Origin: Sequoia sempervirens
Lineage: Eukaryota; Streptophyta; Pinopsida; Cupressales; Cupressaceae
DNA: 64,000 nucleotides
Assembly: GCA_007258455.2 (NCBI GenBank)
Contig: VDFB02344277.1
Location: 118,664 to 182,663, forward strand
Reading direction: 5' to 3'
Shown here piece after piece: positions 10,346 through 22,714 of the stretch. Within the stretch, counting starts at the first letter, position 1; each line of letters starts with the position of its first letter. Under the pieces are notes generated by a model, which was given only the letters and a program-made list of their open reading frames with translations, had not been told where the DNA came from and did no database searches. Both the position numbers and the translations under genes were made by a program.

Positions 10346-12360
10346 ACACAACACCACTCCCCCAATAGGATAAGTTTCAATGGATTAGAGGTGTTTTGAA
10401 GCTTTCATAGTTTAACATGTTAATTTTTAATGGATTCCTAGTTTAGTGCTTATTTGAATGATCTTTATTGGATTGATGTTTAGTGGCGTGAATATACTTC
10501 ATATCCTCATGGATCAATTGTAGTCGGCCCATACTAATCCATTGGTCACACATACCAAATTCTAGTTGAATACATTGCATATGAAGATATACAACATCAC
10601 CCAAGCAAGAGAGTGTGTTTACATAAACAAAAAATTAACATTCCTGAACAACGAGAAGAAGTTGTAATGTCACGTGTCTAGGACAAGTCATATGCAATAG
10701 CCATCTATCAACGGATGCATTATCAAGGAAAAGTATTAGGCCTTGTTCAACATGACATCTTGTAATCGTAAAATATGGTAAACAATCTTGAGCAGAAAGA
10801 ACATGGTTTTTCAACACCAACAAAATCAAAGCATGTCAATAATACCTCTGCAATACCAAGGGAAACTTTGTCTAATACAAGCACCAACATAAGGGGCATA
10901 AAGGTCCTTATGATGAAACCAATACTAATGCTAAAACTATCCATATCATAAATAATCATCCACCCATCATTCCATTCACAAGTTGGTAACAACATCGAAA
11001 GAAAGATTCCTATCAAAGAAAGGAAAAGATCATCAAAGAAAAATAATCAGTAAAGCACAACAAAAAAGAAAAATTCAAATGGATACTAAAGAATACAAAA
11101 GAAAATCACTCTTATCAAACTCCATTAGTCAAAGAAACTATGGGGAAAAATAAAAAAGGGAAGTGTATCCATCAAAGACATTCGCAAATACAAAAGTAGG
11201 ATTCTCAAGCGACATACAAAGTATATCAAGCAGTTGGTCCTAATTCCAATCAAATTTTTATCTCATCAAATTTTTATCTCCACCCATCATTGCTCATCAA
11301 CCCAAGTTTGGAGATTCAAAGGTTCCAAGCTGACGAACAATCTATCTCGTATCCCTCAACGTACTTCACCATTCACTTCACCACCTATGATATATAATTC
11401 CCACATTAATCATGTGTTGGCAACAACTCTTCATTGTAAGGATTCTAAAGGCACTCTATCATGATGTGCACACTTAGATAAAGTTAACTTTGGTATTGAC
11501 AAGATAGATAAGAATTCTTAGGGGTTACATTCAAGTGCCCATATCTTAGCAAAATAGCTTCACCAAGTAGGATATTGTTGGCAAATCATAACAGTAGCAT
11601 CTACATCAATACCATCAAGTGGTTCAACATAAGTATAAAATCTTTAGAAAATAAAATAAAAATTTTAAAAATCAAGAAAATAGTAAATATAAAACTTTCC
11701 TCTAGTGAAAACCACTTTGGTGGCACTTTGGGCAAGTACTATGATGAAAACCTAGCAAACAAGCATCATGAGTAGAATCAAGTGTTTATATAAACCATTT
11801 TTTAGATGGAAGCATCTCATCTACTTCATGATAAATCCAATGCTCCCTCCATCCAACCAATCCATCTTTATTCAGATCTTCCAAAATCTCTTGATCTTGA
11901 CAAAGGTTCAAGGTACACTTCAACCTTGCTCATGACAAAACTCTTTACATGGTCTTTACTGTTGATCCCATTTTATTTTATGAAGTCCCATGGCTGATCT
12001 TTAGCATTGTCCCAATGGTCCTATTGTGTGATACAAATTAGTTCAAAATATTTGTATTCTTATCCATTCATTACCTTGATTTGCTCATAAATTATGAAAC
12101 ATTGCTAGACACTAGGGCAGGTTCTTGCACTCTTGTTTGTAAATAATTATTTATCCAAGTCTAATATCTCACAATATGACATCAACACCATGATCTTGGT
12201 ATCATTTATATTCAAAAAATCCTAAACATCCAAGCATTTATAAAGTTCAAAATACCTAAACATCAAAAAATAAAACATTTATAAAAATCTCAAATTTTCA
12301 AAAACATTCAAATCAAATCAAAACCCCTAAATAGGTCTAAAACACTAAAAAATTTGAAAA
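10346..12360. other. Unassigned decayed repeat sequence
   Basis: Directly after the LTR comes ACACAACACCACTCCCCC, a possible primer-site region. Beyond it the plus strand has short open stretches (11234-11464, 11575-11775, 11806-11997) without a domain that I recognise; the last includes a hydrophobic run near 11950-12030. It may be the damaged body of the element belonging to the LTR at 9153. I see no gene, RNA gene or clear repeat array. Confidence 0.3.
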
Positions 12361-12379
12361 CACTGATCGAAATACGTTG

Positions 12380-13235
12380 TCTCCACACTTACATAGGAAA
12401 GGCCATTATCGAAGCTCCTAAAGTTGTTGATGTCGTTGATATGTACAAAATCATAGACTTTTCCAGTATAGGAGGCATCAAGATAGGGGGAGATGCTAAG
12501 TAGTCTTTAACTTGCTAGAAAACTTGTTCACATCTTTCATCCCATTTTAAAGTTATATCTTTATGGAGAAAGTGTGTAAAAGGATGACACTTATCTGCCA
12601 ATTGTGCTATGAATCTTTGGATTGATTGAATTTTTCCCTATAAGCTATACAACTACTTCAATGTCTTCAAGGGAGAAATTTCTAGGATAGCCTTGACATT
12701 TGTGGGATCTACCTCAATTCCTCTTCGGGCTATAATGTAGCCTAATAGTTTTCATGGTGTTACACAAAAAACACACTTCTTAGGATGAAGGTGTAGATTG
12801 TACTCTTCTAGCTTGTCAAATATTTTAGCCAAGTTATCTAGGTGTGTTTTTCTTGTGATGGACTTTTCCAAAATATCATATATATACTCTTCCATGGTGA
12901 TGTGAAACATTTCATGAAATATAGTAGTCATAGCTCTTTGGTAGGTGGCTGGACTACACTCTTTAGGCCAAACAACATGACTTTCCAACAAAAGTTCCCC
13001 AAGGGTAAGTGAATGTTGTTTTGTGTTGATCCTCAGGTGTTATCTTGATTTGGTTGTATCCAAATAAATCATCCATAAGAGAAAGCATTTCATGATTGGC
13101 TGTCAGATCTACTATTATGTTGATGTTAGGTAGGGGAAAACCATCCTTTAGGCATGCTTTGTTGAGATCCCTAAAGTTTGTGCAGATCCTTATGCCCCAA
13201 TGGGTTTTGAAATTGGTACTAGATTTGGCATCCAC
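12380..13235 (-). pseudogene. Reverse transcriptase and RNase H start (Tat-like)
   Basis: Two overlapping open pieces give the reverse transcriptase: 13235-12963 (RICTNFRDLNKACLKDGFPL, then GYNQIKITPEDQHKTTF) and 12991-12752 (ATYQRAMTTIFHEMFH, then LHPKKCVFCV). The polymerase YxDD box reads YIYD: the first catalytic Asp codon is TAT at plus-strand 12878-12880. Downstream, with stops, come LLGYIIARRGIEVDP-like and LADKCHPFTHFLHKD-like segments leading into RNase H at about 12500-12380. The enzyme is dead by both motif loss and frame breaks. Confidence 0.88.
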
Positions 13236-14546
13236 TTAGGATAAGCAATAGGTCTAATGAATCTGACATCATGAAATTTCTATAGCTTCACTTTTATTAG
13301 AAGCATTATTGAAGGGTGCATCTTGTGAAGCTTTTGTTTCACCAATTTAGATCTAGGAAAACCATGAGATGATGAACTACTAAAGTTGGATCCAAGCCTG
13401 GCATATTTGTATAGGTCTAGAAAAATTTGATCTTTCATTTGTGAATGAAAGTCATGGAGTTCTTTCTTTCTTTAGGATCTAAATATGTTGTATGATATGT
13501 TATCTTTGGTGTATCCATTGTTCCCACATTTATAGGTTCGTACTCTTCAACCAAAACTGTCGATCTTTCCTAATATTTTGTGATAGGGAGATTGAATCCT
13601 AGCTCCATCCTCAAGCACCTCATAGAGGTTTTCACCTTTGGATACGTCCTTTATTTTTCCTTTTTCATGATCTGATAGTGCCACATTATGGTTTTCACTA
13701 AGGGGTCTAAATTTGATGTTTATCTTTCTATTCTTATTTTTTCGACTAGAGGACACAATCTCCCTTCCAAACTATTTTTCTTTTCCAAGTTCAATGTCAA
13801 AGACAACCTCATGGTCTCCAAGTGGTATACCCTTTTGAAGTCCCATAAACTCAGTGATTGCTTCATCATTTTGGAATATATCCACAACAAGTTCTTAATG
13901 TTGTTGATCCTAATCAATTAGTTGCATGTAAATGAGTTGGAGTTTAGATGTTTGATATGTAGGGCTAGAGGAAAGGGTAGTAATGGTGTTTATACAAATG
14001 TCTCCAAATAAGCCTGTGATACATAGGTCGTCATTAATATGATCATATTTATCTAATGTCTCAATTACGGTAGAAGAATAACCTTCCTCACAAGAGGCCT
14101 TTTATTAGGAGTAACAGTGCCTAACAAACCATAGCCTAGTCTTAGATTTTTCTTCCATTTTTTCATGATGATGGGCTCTCTCATATCTTGTTCATTCAAA
14201 CCAAAGCCACATTTTTCAGTGAATCCAAAACCTTTAGCTAGTTGATAAAATTTACTATCTAGATGGACAGGGATTGGAGGTAATTCTTTTTCTTCCTCTT
14301 CTTCCTCTTTGTAAAGTCATGTAGAGAGACATCCTTCAAACACTACCTCATCTTTCATGTCTCCCCATTTAGTGAGCACTATAGGTTTGAATTCAATGGT
14401 GACAACTTGAAATTGTTTGATTTCCTTCAGTTTTCCATAGGTACTTGGTGATGGAGGAAGCTTTCCAATGTAGAAAGATTGATTAAAGCGATAATCTCGA
14501 CAACCTGTTGAGAGAAATGTGTCTCAACCTTGCAATTACATAAGTT
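13236..14546 (-). pseudogene. Protease-RT linker with G-patch-like motif
   Basis: Coding remnants between protease and reverse transcriptase. A segment near 14250-14190 reads KGFGFTEKCGFGL, with the spaced Gly and aromatic residues of a G-patch, which some plant Ty3/gypsy elements carry here. Further down, MPGLDPTLVVHHL (about 13400-13365) is the conserved approach to reverse transcriptase. Several stops and frameshifts are present. The open piece 13756-13547 is a basic-acidic stretch without its own domain. Confidence 0.6.
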
Positions 14547-15169
14547 ATTGTTGATACATAAGGTATTATTCATTTGACAACAATGGGGGGGTGCAGGGGG
14601 GTCTCCCCCCATGAGGAGTCTGGGGTGGATCATCCTCCCTGTTGGGGTCTAGGGTCAATACGCCCTGGAGGGGGCTTAGGGGCAATGCCCCCGAAAGGAA
14701 TATTTTATTTATATTTTATTATTGTAAATATGGACCGTTCATAATTATGTCTCATATCTGACGATTGATATTTTATTAGCTTGACTTGCCATAGAAGGAA
14801 ACCCTATTTTATGAGGGCATTGTATTACGACTATGTATAGTGATGTATTCCAATATTTTAATATAAGCAGTTGTGTTGCCTCTAGATCTCTGGTTGATGA
14901 TACTCTTGTGAGAGAAGCTTGCTCTACAAGTATATTGTAATCTTTGTGATTTTTGAATAATATATTGGGCGGCTTTTGGAGTGTGGGGTTTTTCTCCCGA
15001 AAGGGTTTTCCCCATGTAAATCAATATGTTGTGATATGCACGATATGTGTTTATTTATGTTTGAGTTTTTGTAACTATTAAAGATTTGTAAAAGTTTTTG
15101 AATTATTCTCCTCTCAAGATTAGTGTACGAAGTTGTTCTGCTACCGTAGCTTCCTTATACAACCATTGT
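14547..15169 (+). mobile_element. Solo LTR, Copia-like, with ATTGT target-site duplication
   Basis: Body about 14552-15164, flanked by ATTGT at 14547-14551 and 15165-15169. Removing it with one ATTGT rejoins the minus-strand Tat reading frame (VLDN to NLCNC), which supports a single insertion. The ends are TGATACATAAGG and CCTTATACAACC, nearly inverted. The body has a G-rich block (14584-14690) with many GGGG/CCCC runs and a GTGGGGTTTTTCTCCCGAAA stretch near 14985 followed by TTTTCCCCATGTAAATC, as in U5 of Copia LTRs. The last base is not the canonical CA, so the right border may be off by one or two. Confidence 0.75.
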
Positions 15170-15905
15170 CAAGTACCTGGATCTTGAGATCAGATTGAGA
15201 TGGATTGGATGATGAAGATGGAGCCAAGGATGATGAATGTTGTGAAGATGGTGTGAGGGATGATGGATCAATGCAAGATAATGAATGGAAATATATATCA
15301 TTATTGGGAATTTGGAACATTTTCTTATATTATTCTTCCAAGTTCTTACAGTAATGAAAGGGTTGTGGATCAATGTATATTGTAACTTCCTTGTCAATAT
15401 AAGGAAATTTCAGACATTGATGGAACGCAAAAGGAATGAATTGCATTGTGTGGATCCAAGGGTGTCTCAAGAGGAGGTTATAGTGTAGTTCAAGATCAAG
15501 TACTTGACAAGTTATTTTTTCTATAGTTGATCCCACCTTAACAAGAAGTCTAGTGGTACCTTTGGAGTTTCTTTTGTTGTCAACATAAGCTCTTATAGTG
15601 ATGCTTTTGCTTTTCTCAATAACATCACTAGAATATCCAAGTTGTTTTACTAATTTCAAGGTATAATTGTTTAAGCTTGCACCACCATTTATTGGGACTA
15701 TTTTGATTTTATGTGCATGGATACAAAATTCAAGATATAAAGCTTAGTTATGGAATGATTTAAAGGGAAGGTCTCTTTCAAAAAATACAAGATGATGTGT
15801 ACAGATAATGTGTCCAACCATATCTTGAAATTGATCGGTGTTGATATCATTAGGTACAAAATATTATAGGAGAGATTTTTCCAAAATCTCTTTATATGTG
15901 GGGGA
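15170..15905 (-). pseudogene. Retroviral-type aspartic protease (Tat-like)
   Basis: The open piece 15659-15330 holds the C-terminal half (IRAYVDNKRNSKGTTRLLVK, then YNLLLRHPWIHTMQF). Upstream, in a shifted frame, the active-site loop reads PINGGASLNNYTL: the catalytic Asp position is Asn (plus-strand codon 15687-15689), where the family has D-x-G. The N-terminal part extends to about 15905 with a stop. In the original element it would have cleaved Gag-Pol; here it is inactive. Confidence 0.82.
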
Positions 15906-16157
15906 TAGCTTGAGAAGCTCAAGGATAGAAATTTGGGCTGGGGTTTTCTTTAGCTAATCAACAAGGTTATAGTCATTTGAAGATTTAATAGTAACTTTCG
16001 ATTGAGATAAGGCTCCTTGGATGGTAACTTTTCCTCGTCATGTAGTAATGCTACACTTAGGAGTCTTACCAACTATTGTTACAACATGGAAATTGCTATC
16101 AATTCCATTTATGGTTTTTGCAACATTGTCATAGGTGTAAGTAGTTTCAATGTAATC

Positions 16158-18911
16158 TCATCCTTTACCTTTGTCATTTCGCTTAGAATGGTCAGAGATT
16201 GGGTCCTTGTAAATAACCAAGCCATCATTTCTAGAGGGTCCAACACGATGCTCGATATCAACCTCTCCTTTGCCAACTAAACCTTGGATGAGATTCTTTA
16301 GTTTCATGCATTTATTTGTTTTATGACCTTTGATTCGATGGAATTCACATTGATAATTTTCATTGTACCATGGGGGTTTAAATTGTGGCTCTTCATAATT
16401 TGTTTGGTTGAGAAGTTTGATGAGATTTGTATGAACTAGTTTACACATCACAACCTCAAGTGGCTCTCCCAATGGTGTGTACTTTTGTCTCATTTTTATT
16501 GTTTTTCCTTGGTGGTCCTATTTGAGGGTTTTGAGTTTGATTTGTATGTTGATTGTTCTGAGGATACGTAATTTGATTGTTTTGCATGTTGTTTTGGGGA
16601 TTGTTAGGAAGTGGTTGTATGTTTTGAAAAAACTTAACATCAACCACTCCATCATTAGTGACATTTTGTTTTTTTCCCAAATGTGAGGTTTATCGTTTGC
16701 ATCTAATTCTTTATCTTTATTGTTGAAAAGTTTGACGAAACCTTTTGTGATGAAAGCTCTTTCGATGACTAAGCCCTTTTCAATGATCTCTCTGAAAGTG
16801 TTAGACATAACATAGTCAATTGATAGCTAATGGTAGTTTGAAGATTTGAGATGAAGATTTCAACAAGTTGTTTCTCAAGAACAAGCCATCTACATTTACT
16901 CACTTTATGTCTTCATCTTTGCAAGTAAGAAGTGAATGACTCACCTTGGTTTTGTTTTATCTCATACAAATCAAGAAATGTGATGTCTTGCTCAATGTTA
17001 TAGGAAAAGTAATTGATGAATTTCTTAGATAGCTCATCAAAAGTTTAAATCCTAGGTGGTATATGAGAAAACCATTCAATAGCTACACCACCAAGAATTC
17101 TTGGGAAAAGTCTCATGAGATAAGAGTCATTTTTGGAAACTTCCATGCAAGCTACGGAAAATTCTTGCACGTGTTCAATAGGGTCCCCTCTTCCTTTGTG
17201 TTTTTCAAATTTTGGAATTTCAAAGTTTTTCGGAAAGGGAATCATTGATATGCTACATCAAACAAATATGGACATATGTCTTGAAAATCATTGCTCTTCT
17301 TTGTTTCCCAAGTTGTATATTTGATATCCTTTGATTGAGGTTTTGAATTTGAAAAGTTATATCATTACATAGTGTGTTCATTTGAGGGTTAATTGTGTTA
17401 TAGCCTTGATATGATGGGATTTTTGTGGGTGTAGAACCTTGAGGGATGTTTTGTGTGTATGCTTTGGGATTGGGTCCTTGTGGAACATTGTGTGTATATT
17501 GTGGATTGATGTTTTGATGTTGTGGATTGGCATTTTGATATTTTTGTTGTTGTGGGATGATGTGTTGTTTTTGAGGTGTGGCTTTTTGTGCTTGTTGATG
17601 CATGAATGTTTGGATTTGTGGATTAGGGGTTTGTTGTGCAATGAGGTTTTGTTTTGGGGGATTAGGAATTTTGATATTATGGATTTGTGTTTTGTCGTTG
17701 TGGAACAAAGTTTTGATGTTGAGGATGTGTATTAGTTTATTGTTGGGGGTTTTGAATGAATGAAGATCCATTTTGATTTTGCATGACATTAGGATCTAAA
17801 TTTTTTTGTGATAACCCTTGTTGATATTGTGCATTGTATGAAGGGTCATATTATTGGGGTTGTTGTTGCATATATTGTGCTTGTGTTTTATCTTGAGTAT
17901 TTGTTTGATACATGCTTTAATCTCGAGGGATATTAGTTTGTGTTTTTTGGTAGATAGGAGGTTGTTGTGTATGAAGGGGTGGATTGTTTTGTTGTATTTG
18001 AGGATTATTTTGATTGGGTATGGTGTAAATGGGTGATGCCATGTGTTGTGGTTGTTGAGGAATGCTAGCATGGAATTGTGGTTGAACATTAGTTTTTTGA
18101 TTTGGTGTGTGATGTGGTGTTCTAGGTGGAAGGTTACCCATTTTTTGAATGTTCTCACATAGGTTTCTTGATACATTAGGTCTCCATGTATTTGTTGACA
18201 CATTATGTGTTTCAAGTGGTGTGGAGAATGGGTTTGTTTGTTGATATTGAATGTTTTGGGTTTCCATAGCATTAGGATCTACTTGACTATGTTGAGCAAC
18301 CATTTCTTGTTCCACTTGAGATGAATGTCTATAGAGAGAGTTTTCAATAGGTTGTCCAAAATATTGTCCATTCATTGGTGCTTTTGACTTTGAAAAGATG
18401 GATGGTATCTTTGGATTTATGACTAGTTTTCGAACTTGTCTCTCAAATGTTTCATCACCCATGCGAATGAGAGTTGGATCTTTGAGGGATTCGATGTTAA
18501 ATTCTACGGGTAGCTTGGCACCATGTTTTCCAAGTTTCAGGAAGTATGTGTTAGGATTTAATCCAAGTACCTTTTCCATTATCCTTTGCATTTTAGAATC
18601 TTGGGTGTATTCTAAGATTTCTTCTTTGGTAATTTCCTCATCACTATCATCATCTTCTATGATTACATCTCATTTATCAGGAGGATTAGGGGGTTAGTTT
18701 TGTTTTCATGCAAACTTAGCTTGATGTTGAAGGTGCACATTGATGTCATGTTGTGATGGATTGAGAATAGGTCATGGTTGAGCATGGAATGTTGTTGGTT
18801 GAGGTGTTGAGTAAACCAGAGGTTCATTAGGATCATACCCCATGGTTGAGGAATTGAACTTTCAACATTGGTGGTGATAGGTCCACTAGAACTACTTGTG
18901 TTAGTTTCCAT
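16158..18911 (-). pseudogene. gag (Tat-like) with Gln/Asn/Pro-rich N-terminus
   Basis: The likely start ATG is at plus-strand 18909-18911 (METNTSSSSG). A conserved segment QRIMEKVLGLNPNTYFLKLG (about 18590-18530) is followed by a long low-complexity region rich in Gln, Asn, Pro and Thr (18300-17300). The retrotransposon gag domain lies at about 17245-16720 (FEIPKFEKHKGRGDPIEHV, then GVAIEWFSHI), then a basic stretch and a knuckle CEFHRIKGHKTNKC near 16350, followed by KLKNLIQGLVGKGEVDI. Frameshifts fall at about 18660, 17790, 17250, 16830 and 16500. The repeated Q/N-rich part contributes many false ORFs on the plus strand. Confidence 0.85.
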
Positions 18912-19163
18912 CTTCTTTCTATGTTGAGACCTAGTAGCTATCATAAACATGCATAATAAACTACGGGGAATGAGAGAATTCAAGTTATGAAAGTGTGGTG
19001 ATGTTTTGTTTTGAGGTTTTGGTTTGCAAAATAATGTAAAAATGGGATGTTGGTAAACCTTTTGGACAAATGATGTTTGATTGATGTTGATCTTTGGATA
19101 GTTTGATGACAAAGTTTGATTTTGAATTTTTGGACATTTAAGAATGACAAGATTTTAATGCTT

Positions 19164-19330
19164 AACCCTATGATGAAGGTATGCGTGGATATTTAAATGT
19201 TTTTAAATATGTCTATTTTTTTGATACTCAACCCTATGATGAAGGTATGAGTGGATATTTAAATGTTTTTCAATATGTCTATTTTTTTGATACTCAACCC
19301 TATGATGAAGGTATGAGTGGATTTGGATGT
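19164..19330 (+). repeat. 66-bp tandem repeat, 2.3 copies
   Basis: AACCCTATGATGAAGGTATG recurs at 19164, 19230 and 19296. The unit is 66 bp (22 codons) with few differences; on the plus strand it reads open as a 22-residue repeat (GYLNVFxYVYFFDTQPYDEGM). It lies upstream of gag in the minus-strand sense, so it is probably a leader repeat rather than protein. Confidence 0.85.
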
Positions 19331-20934
19331 TTTAGAAATGATGCTAGTCTAAGGACACAAGGATAAACAAGATTTGATTGATGTTTGTTGTCTCAAAAGT
19401 TTTGATAAAGGATATGTTAACTTTTCTACTTGAATAGACTTGTGAGTGCAAGTAAAGATGGATGAAAGTAATCTAGGAACTTAGGGAGATGATAATGTCC
19501 ACTAAATTTGACAAGACCACAAGATGATAGGTTGATTTAATAGAGACACTAGCAAGATGATGAAGTTTTATAGTTTATGTTTGATGGGTGCCCAAAGGCT
19601 ATTTTGATGTTTGATCAATGATGATGATGCAAAAGGATGGTCTAAAAAGACTAATGATGTGTAAGGCTACTAAGAATGTTTGATGTAAGTCTAATTGATT
19701 TTTTGTCTAGGTGATGATAAAAACCCTAGGTAAACCAAGTTTGAAATGTGGGATGGTAATGTTTGAATGTATAAACGGACTATGTAAAAGTGTAGGTCCT
19801 ATGTGACAAACATTCTAATGGACTGTGTAAAATGTTATGACCAGGTCTGAGACAAATTTTGAAAATTATGAGCAAGTATGACAAAAATGAAAACATGGTG
19901 ACTGTTTCAGGAAACTTTGACAAAATCTAAGACAAAAGCGAGCTTCTACAAAGCTAGTTGCGACAATAATGACAAAAGTGACTCTATTTGTACATAGTGA
20001 TAGACAAACAACAAAATTAACAGTAGCAACTAGTTGTGCAATAACGAGCTAATGCATTGCAATATAGACCATATGTCAAGACAAGTGCAAGAAGATGTTG
20101 AACAATATCGACAAAATTTTGAGATAAACAGTTGAATGCGCAATAACAACTTAGTTTTCTGACAAGTGTGACTTTATTTTTTTTGTTTTAGGTCAAATAA
20201 TTATTTTGACAAGTTTGCAAGTTGAATGTTTAAGTCTAATGTTTGAGATGGTTTCTTTAAAATACAAGAAGCGATGCAAAGTAGACAAAGTAGATGAAGA
20301 ACTGATTCCAAAGTAATAAGATGTTTTTGTGTAAACCTTCTTCCGCAAGGTTCACTAGTAGTAGGATAGATAAGACACACCAATAAGTACAACCTAGTAA
20401 GTAGTAAAGGAATTCCTTTTTAGAGTAGGCTTACCTCACCCTCGAAAGAGTGATGTAATTTGTGTCTATGGAATGGGTTGAATAGGGTATACCAAGGTCA
20501 TGTACCATCTTGATAACCTTGGCTTTGAAAGAGAATGAACTCTAAGCCTTATGCCTCAACCATAGACCAGATGTGGTAAATAACTTATCATGACGATGTT
20601 ATCACAATGCACTACTATGAATCAATGCATTGGACAAACTGGTCTTAGGTTTCTAGATACAAAGGTTTGTAATGACATTAGTGAACACCAATTATATAAC
20701 ATCAACTGTGAGACACTAAAGCCTCTAATCAACATGATGTGGTTATACACCCACAATTGCATTGACATGTGTGGTACACTTCATTGGATAATTCTACTAG
20801 CTTTTGCCTTTGCACCTTTAATATAGCCCACTTGAACATGTCCTTTGAGGTCATCCCCTTCAGTTCTTCATTAGGATATATCTCAAAGGCAGACCCCTCT
20901 ACTAAGAAAGGGAAGACGTGTCTCAAAATTTATT

Positions 20935-21080
20935 GTCACCCAGGATCATCTAATGATGCAAGGGGAGAGGATACATATACAAGACACATTCAGTGACAAA
21001 AAATGTGAAGTCCAAGATGTTTCGTGTCACCCAAGATCGCACTAGGCATAAGGGGAGAGGGTACACATCCAACTTGCCAA
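20935..21080. repeat. Imperfect 91-bp direct repeat
   Basis: GTCACCCAGGATC...AAGGGGAGAGGATACA at 20935 and GTCACCCAAGATC...AAGGGGAGAGGGTACA at 21026 are related over about 55 bp. No coding content is seen. Confidence 0.5.
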
Positions 21081-22714
21081 GCACAAAATACATGTCAAAG
21101 AATTGATTTTAGTGCACCAAACTAAGTGTTTGCTATTCTATGAAAATGAAAAAAAATGCTTGAATAAATTGATTCTTTGAAAAGAGGTTGCAAGCAAAGT
21201 GTTAGGAGTTTGACATTGGTTGTCTTCAACCATTCATACTACAAAACCAATTGGTTTAATAGTTTAAGATTTTGTCTTCACCCTACAAAGAGCTACACAA
21301 ACCAAGTTAGATAAACTCAAAGAATAGCAAACAACAATTTGGTTAGGGTTAGGGTTAGAAAGTTTGAAATCCAAAAAGTTTGAAAGTGAAAACTAAAAAT
21401 AAGGAAAAAGACAAACATGACTTTGTTACCTGCAAGAGAAGCCTCTATCTGAGATAAAAACAACTCTATTTTTGCAATAGCATGCCTATTTTGATGTAGA
21501 CATGAACCTATTATTTGTCTAACAAAAACCCACTGTTAAAATCCCTAAAAATAGAGTGATAGAAGTGATTACCTAAGATAATAGTGACCCTTTTTTGACA
21601 CAATCACGGTTTGTTTATGCAATCATGACTCTGAAATGAGACAATCGTGACCCTGTAACCTGCAACACTAAAATATCTTGTTAGATAGTCAAAACATGAG
21701 AAAACAATCGCGACCAGATTAACAATAACGACCCTTTTATGATACAACTATGTACATATTCTTGAACAAGGGTGGCCCAGTTAACAATGGAAACCTCTAT
21801 GAAATATGACCATGATCCAGAACCTGTAAATGATAAAAAAAAACTAGCCAAAAATGTTAAATTTGGGATGTGGGTCCCACCGAACATGTCATTTTATGTA
21901 AGGGGTAAAAGTGGTAATAGGTAAACAACAATGAATTCAAACAAAGAACCCAAAAACATGAGATAAAACCCACTTACCAATGCAACCAAAGTTGTTTCTA
22001 ATGTGTCAAGGATTGCTTGATTTGAAAATGTGAAAATTGGTAATGTCGACATGGCACCAACAATAGTGCAATGCATAAAACATTCATGTCATCTTATTGT
22101 AATGAAACACATATTAACATTTAAACTAGAACTATATCTATCTTTCGAAAATGCATTGACTTTAAGGAGCAACACATACTAGCATCTAAATGGAACCAAA
22201 GCATTTTGGGGATAGACTAATTAGCTTCAGAATTAGGCCTAAGAAGATTTAGGTCTAAAGAGGAATCGAAGGAAACATAATCAATTCAGCCCAAGAAAAG
22301 CCACCCAAAAGATAACTCTTTTTCAAAAGCATCTTGACTTGTCATAATGGTTTGCTTTATCTAAGGAAATTAATAAGAAAACATCTTGAGCTATCAAAAT
22401 GATTTACTTTGTCTTAGAAAATAAATAGGATACACTATTTAATCCAATATATATTCTAACAAATTGACACTAAACATAAAAATAAAGAGCACTACTTGAT
22501 TATATACCTTTATAGAATTGCAATGAATTTTGATATCTAGCAAATGAAATTCTAGGTGGTTGGCTTCTTGATATTTCTCAAGAAAAATATGGAATTAGAG
22601 TAAAAAAAATGCCGGAAAAGGTAATTTCTCATTATGTTTTTTCAAACACCAAATCTAGTATTTCTAAACAAATCTTCATTCTTCAAAGAACCACTATGGC
22701 TTTCTTTGCCTGAA

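Larger units (their letters stand above)
12370..18911 (-). mobile_element. Tat/Ogre-like Ty3/gypsy element, 5' two-thirds, degenerate
   Basis: Reading leftwards on the minus strand the order is gag (18911-16158), protease (about 15900-15170), a linker with a G-patch-like motif (about 14546-13240) and reverse transcriptase plus the start of RNase H (13235-12380). No integrase follows; the body ends near 12370. The protein style (GIRICTNFRDLNK, PWIHTMQF, gag knuckle CxFHxxKGHxTxxC) is that of the Tat/Ogre branch. Frameshifts and stops occur throughout. A solo LTR interrupts it at 14552-15164. Confidence 0.85.
18912..22700. other. Leader-like and unassigned sequence behind the Tat-like gag
   Basis: No gene recognised. 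On the minus strand this would be the 5' leader and possibly an LTR of the Tat-like element, but no primer site was found. It holds a 66-bp tandem repeat (19164-19330), loosely repeated GACAAAA/GCGA-containing text (19840-20180), an imperfect 91-bp repeat (20935-21080) and another patch of GTGACC/GCGACC text (21590-21740). The sequence from 21760 to 22700 shows nothing I can name. Confidence 0.3.

Noticed and set aside
10635..11016. Overlapping minus-strand ORFs, hydrophobic
   Set aside because: No domain, overlapping each other in different frames, and lie in unassigned repeat text.
14427..14633. 68-codon minus-strand ORF
   Set aside because: Starts inside the solo LTR and runs into Tat linker; a chimera created by the insertion.
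17439..17735. Plus-strand ORF of 98 codons, hydrophobic
   Set aside because: Antisense shadow of the Gln/Asn-rich gag region.
21341..21358. GGTTAGGGTTAGGGTTAG, telomere-like
   Set aside because: Fewer than three units, of TTAGGG rather than the usual plant TTTAGGG type; too short to be an interstitial telomere.
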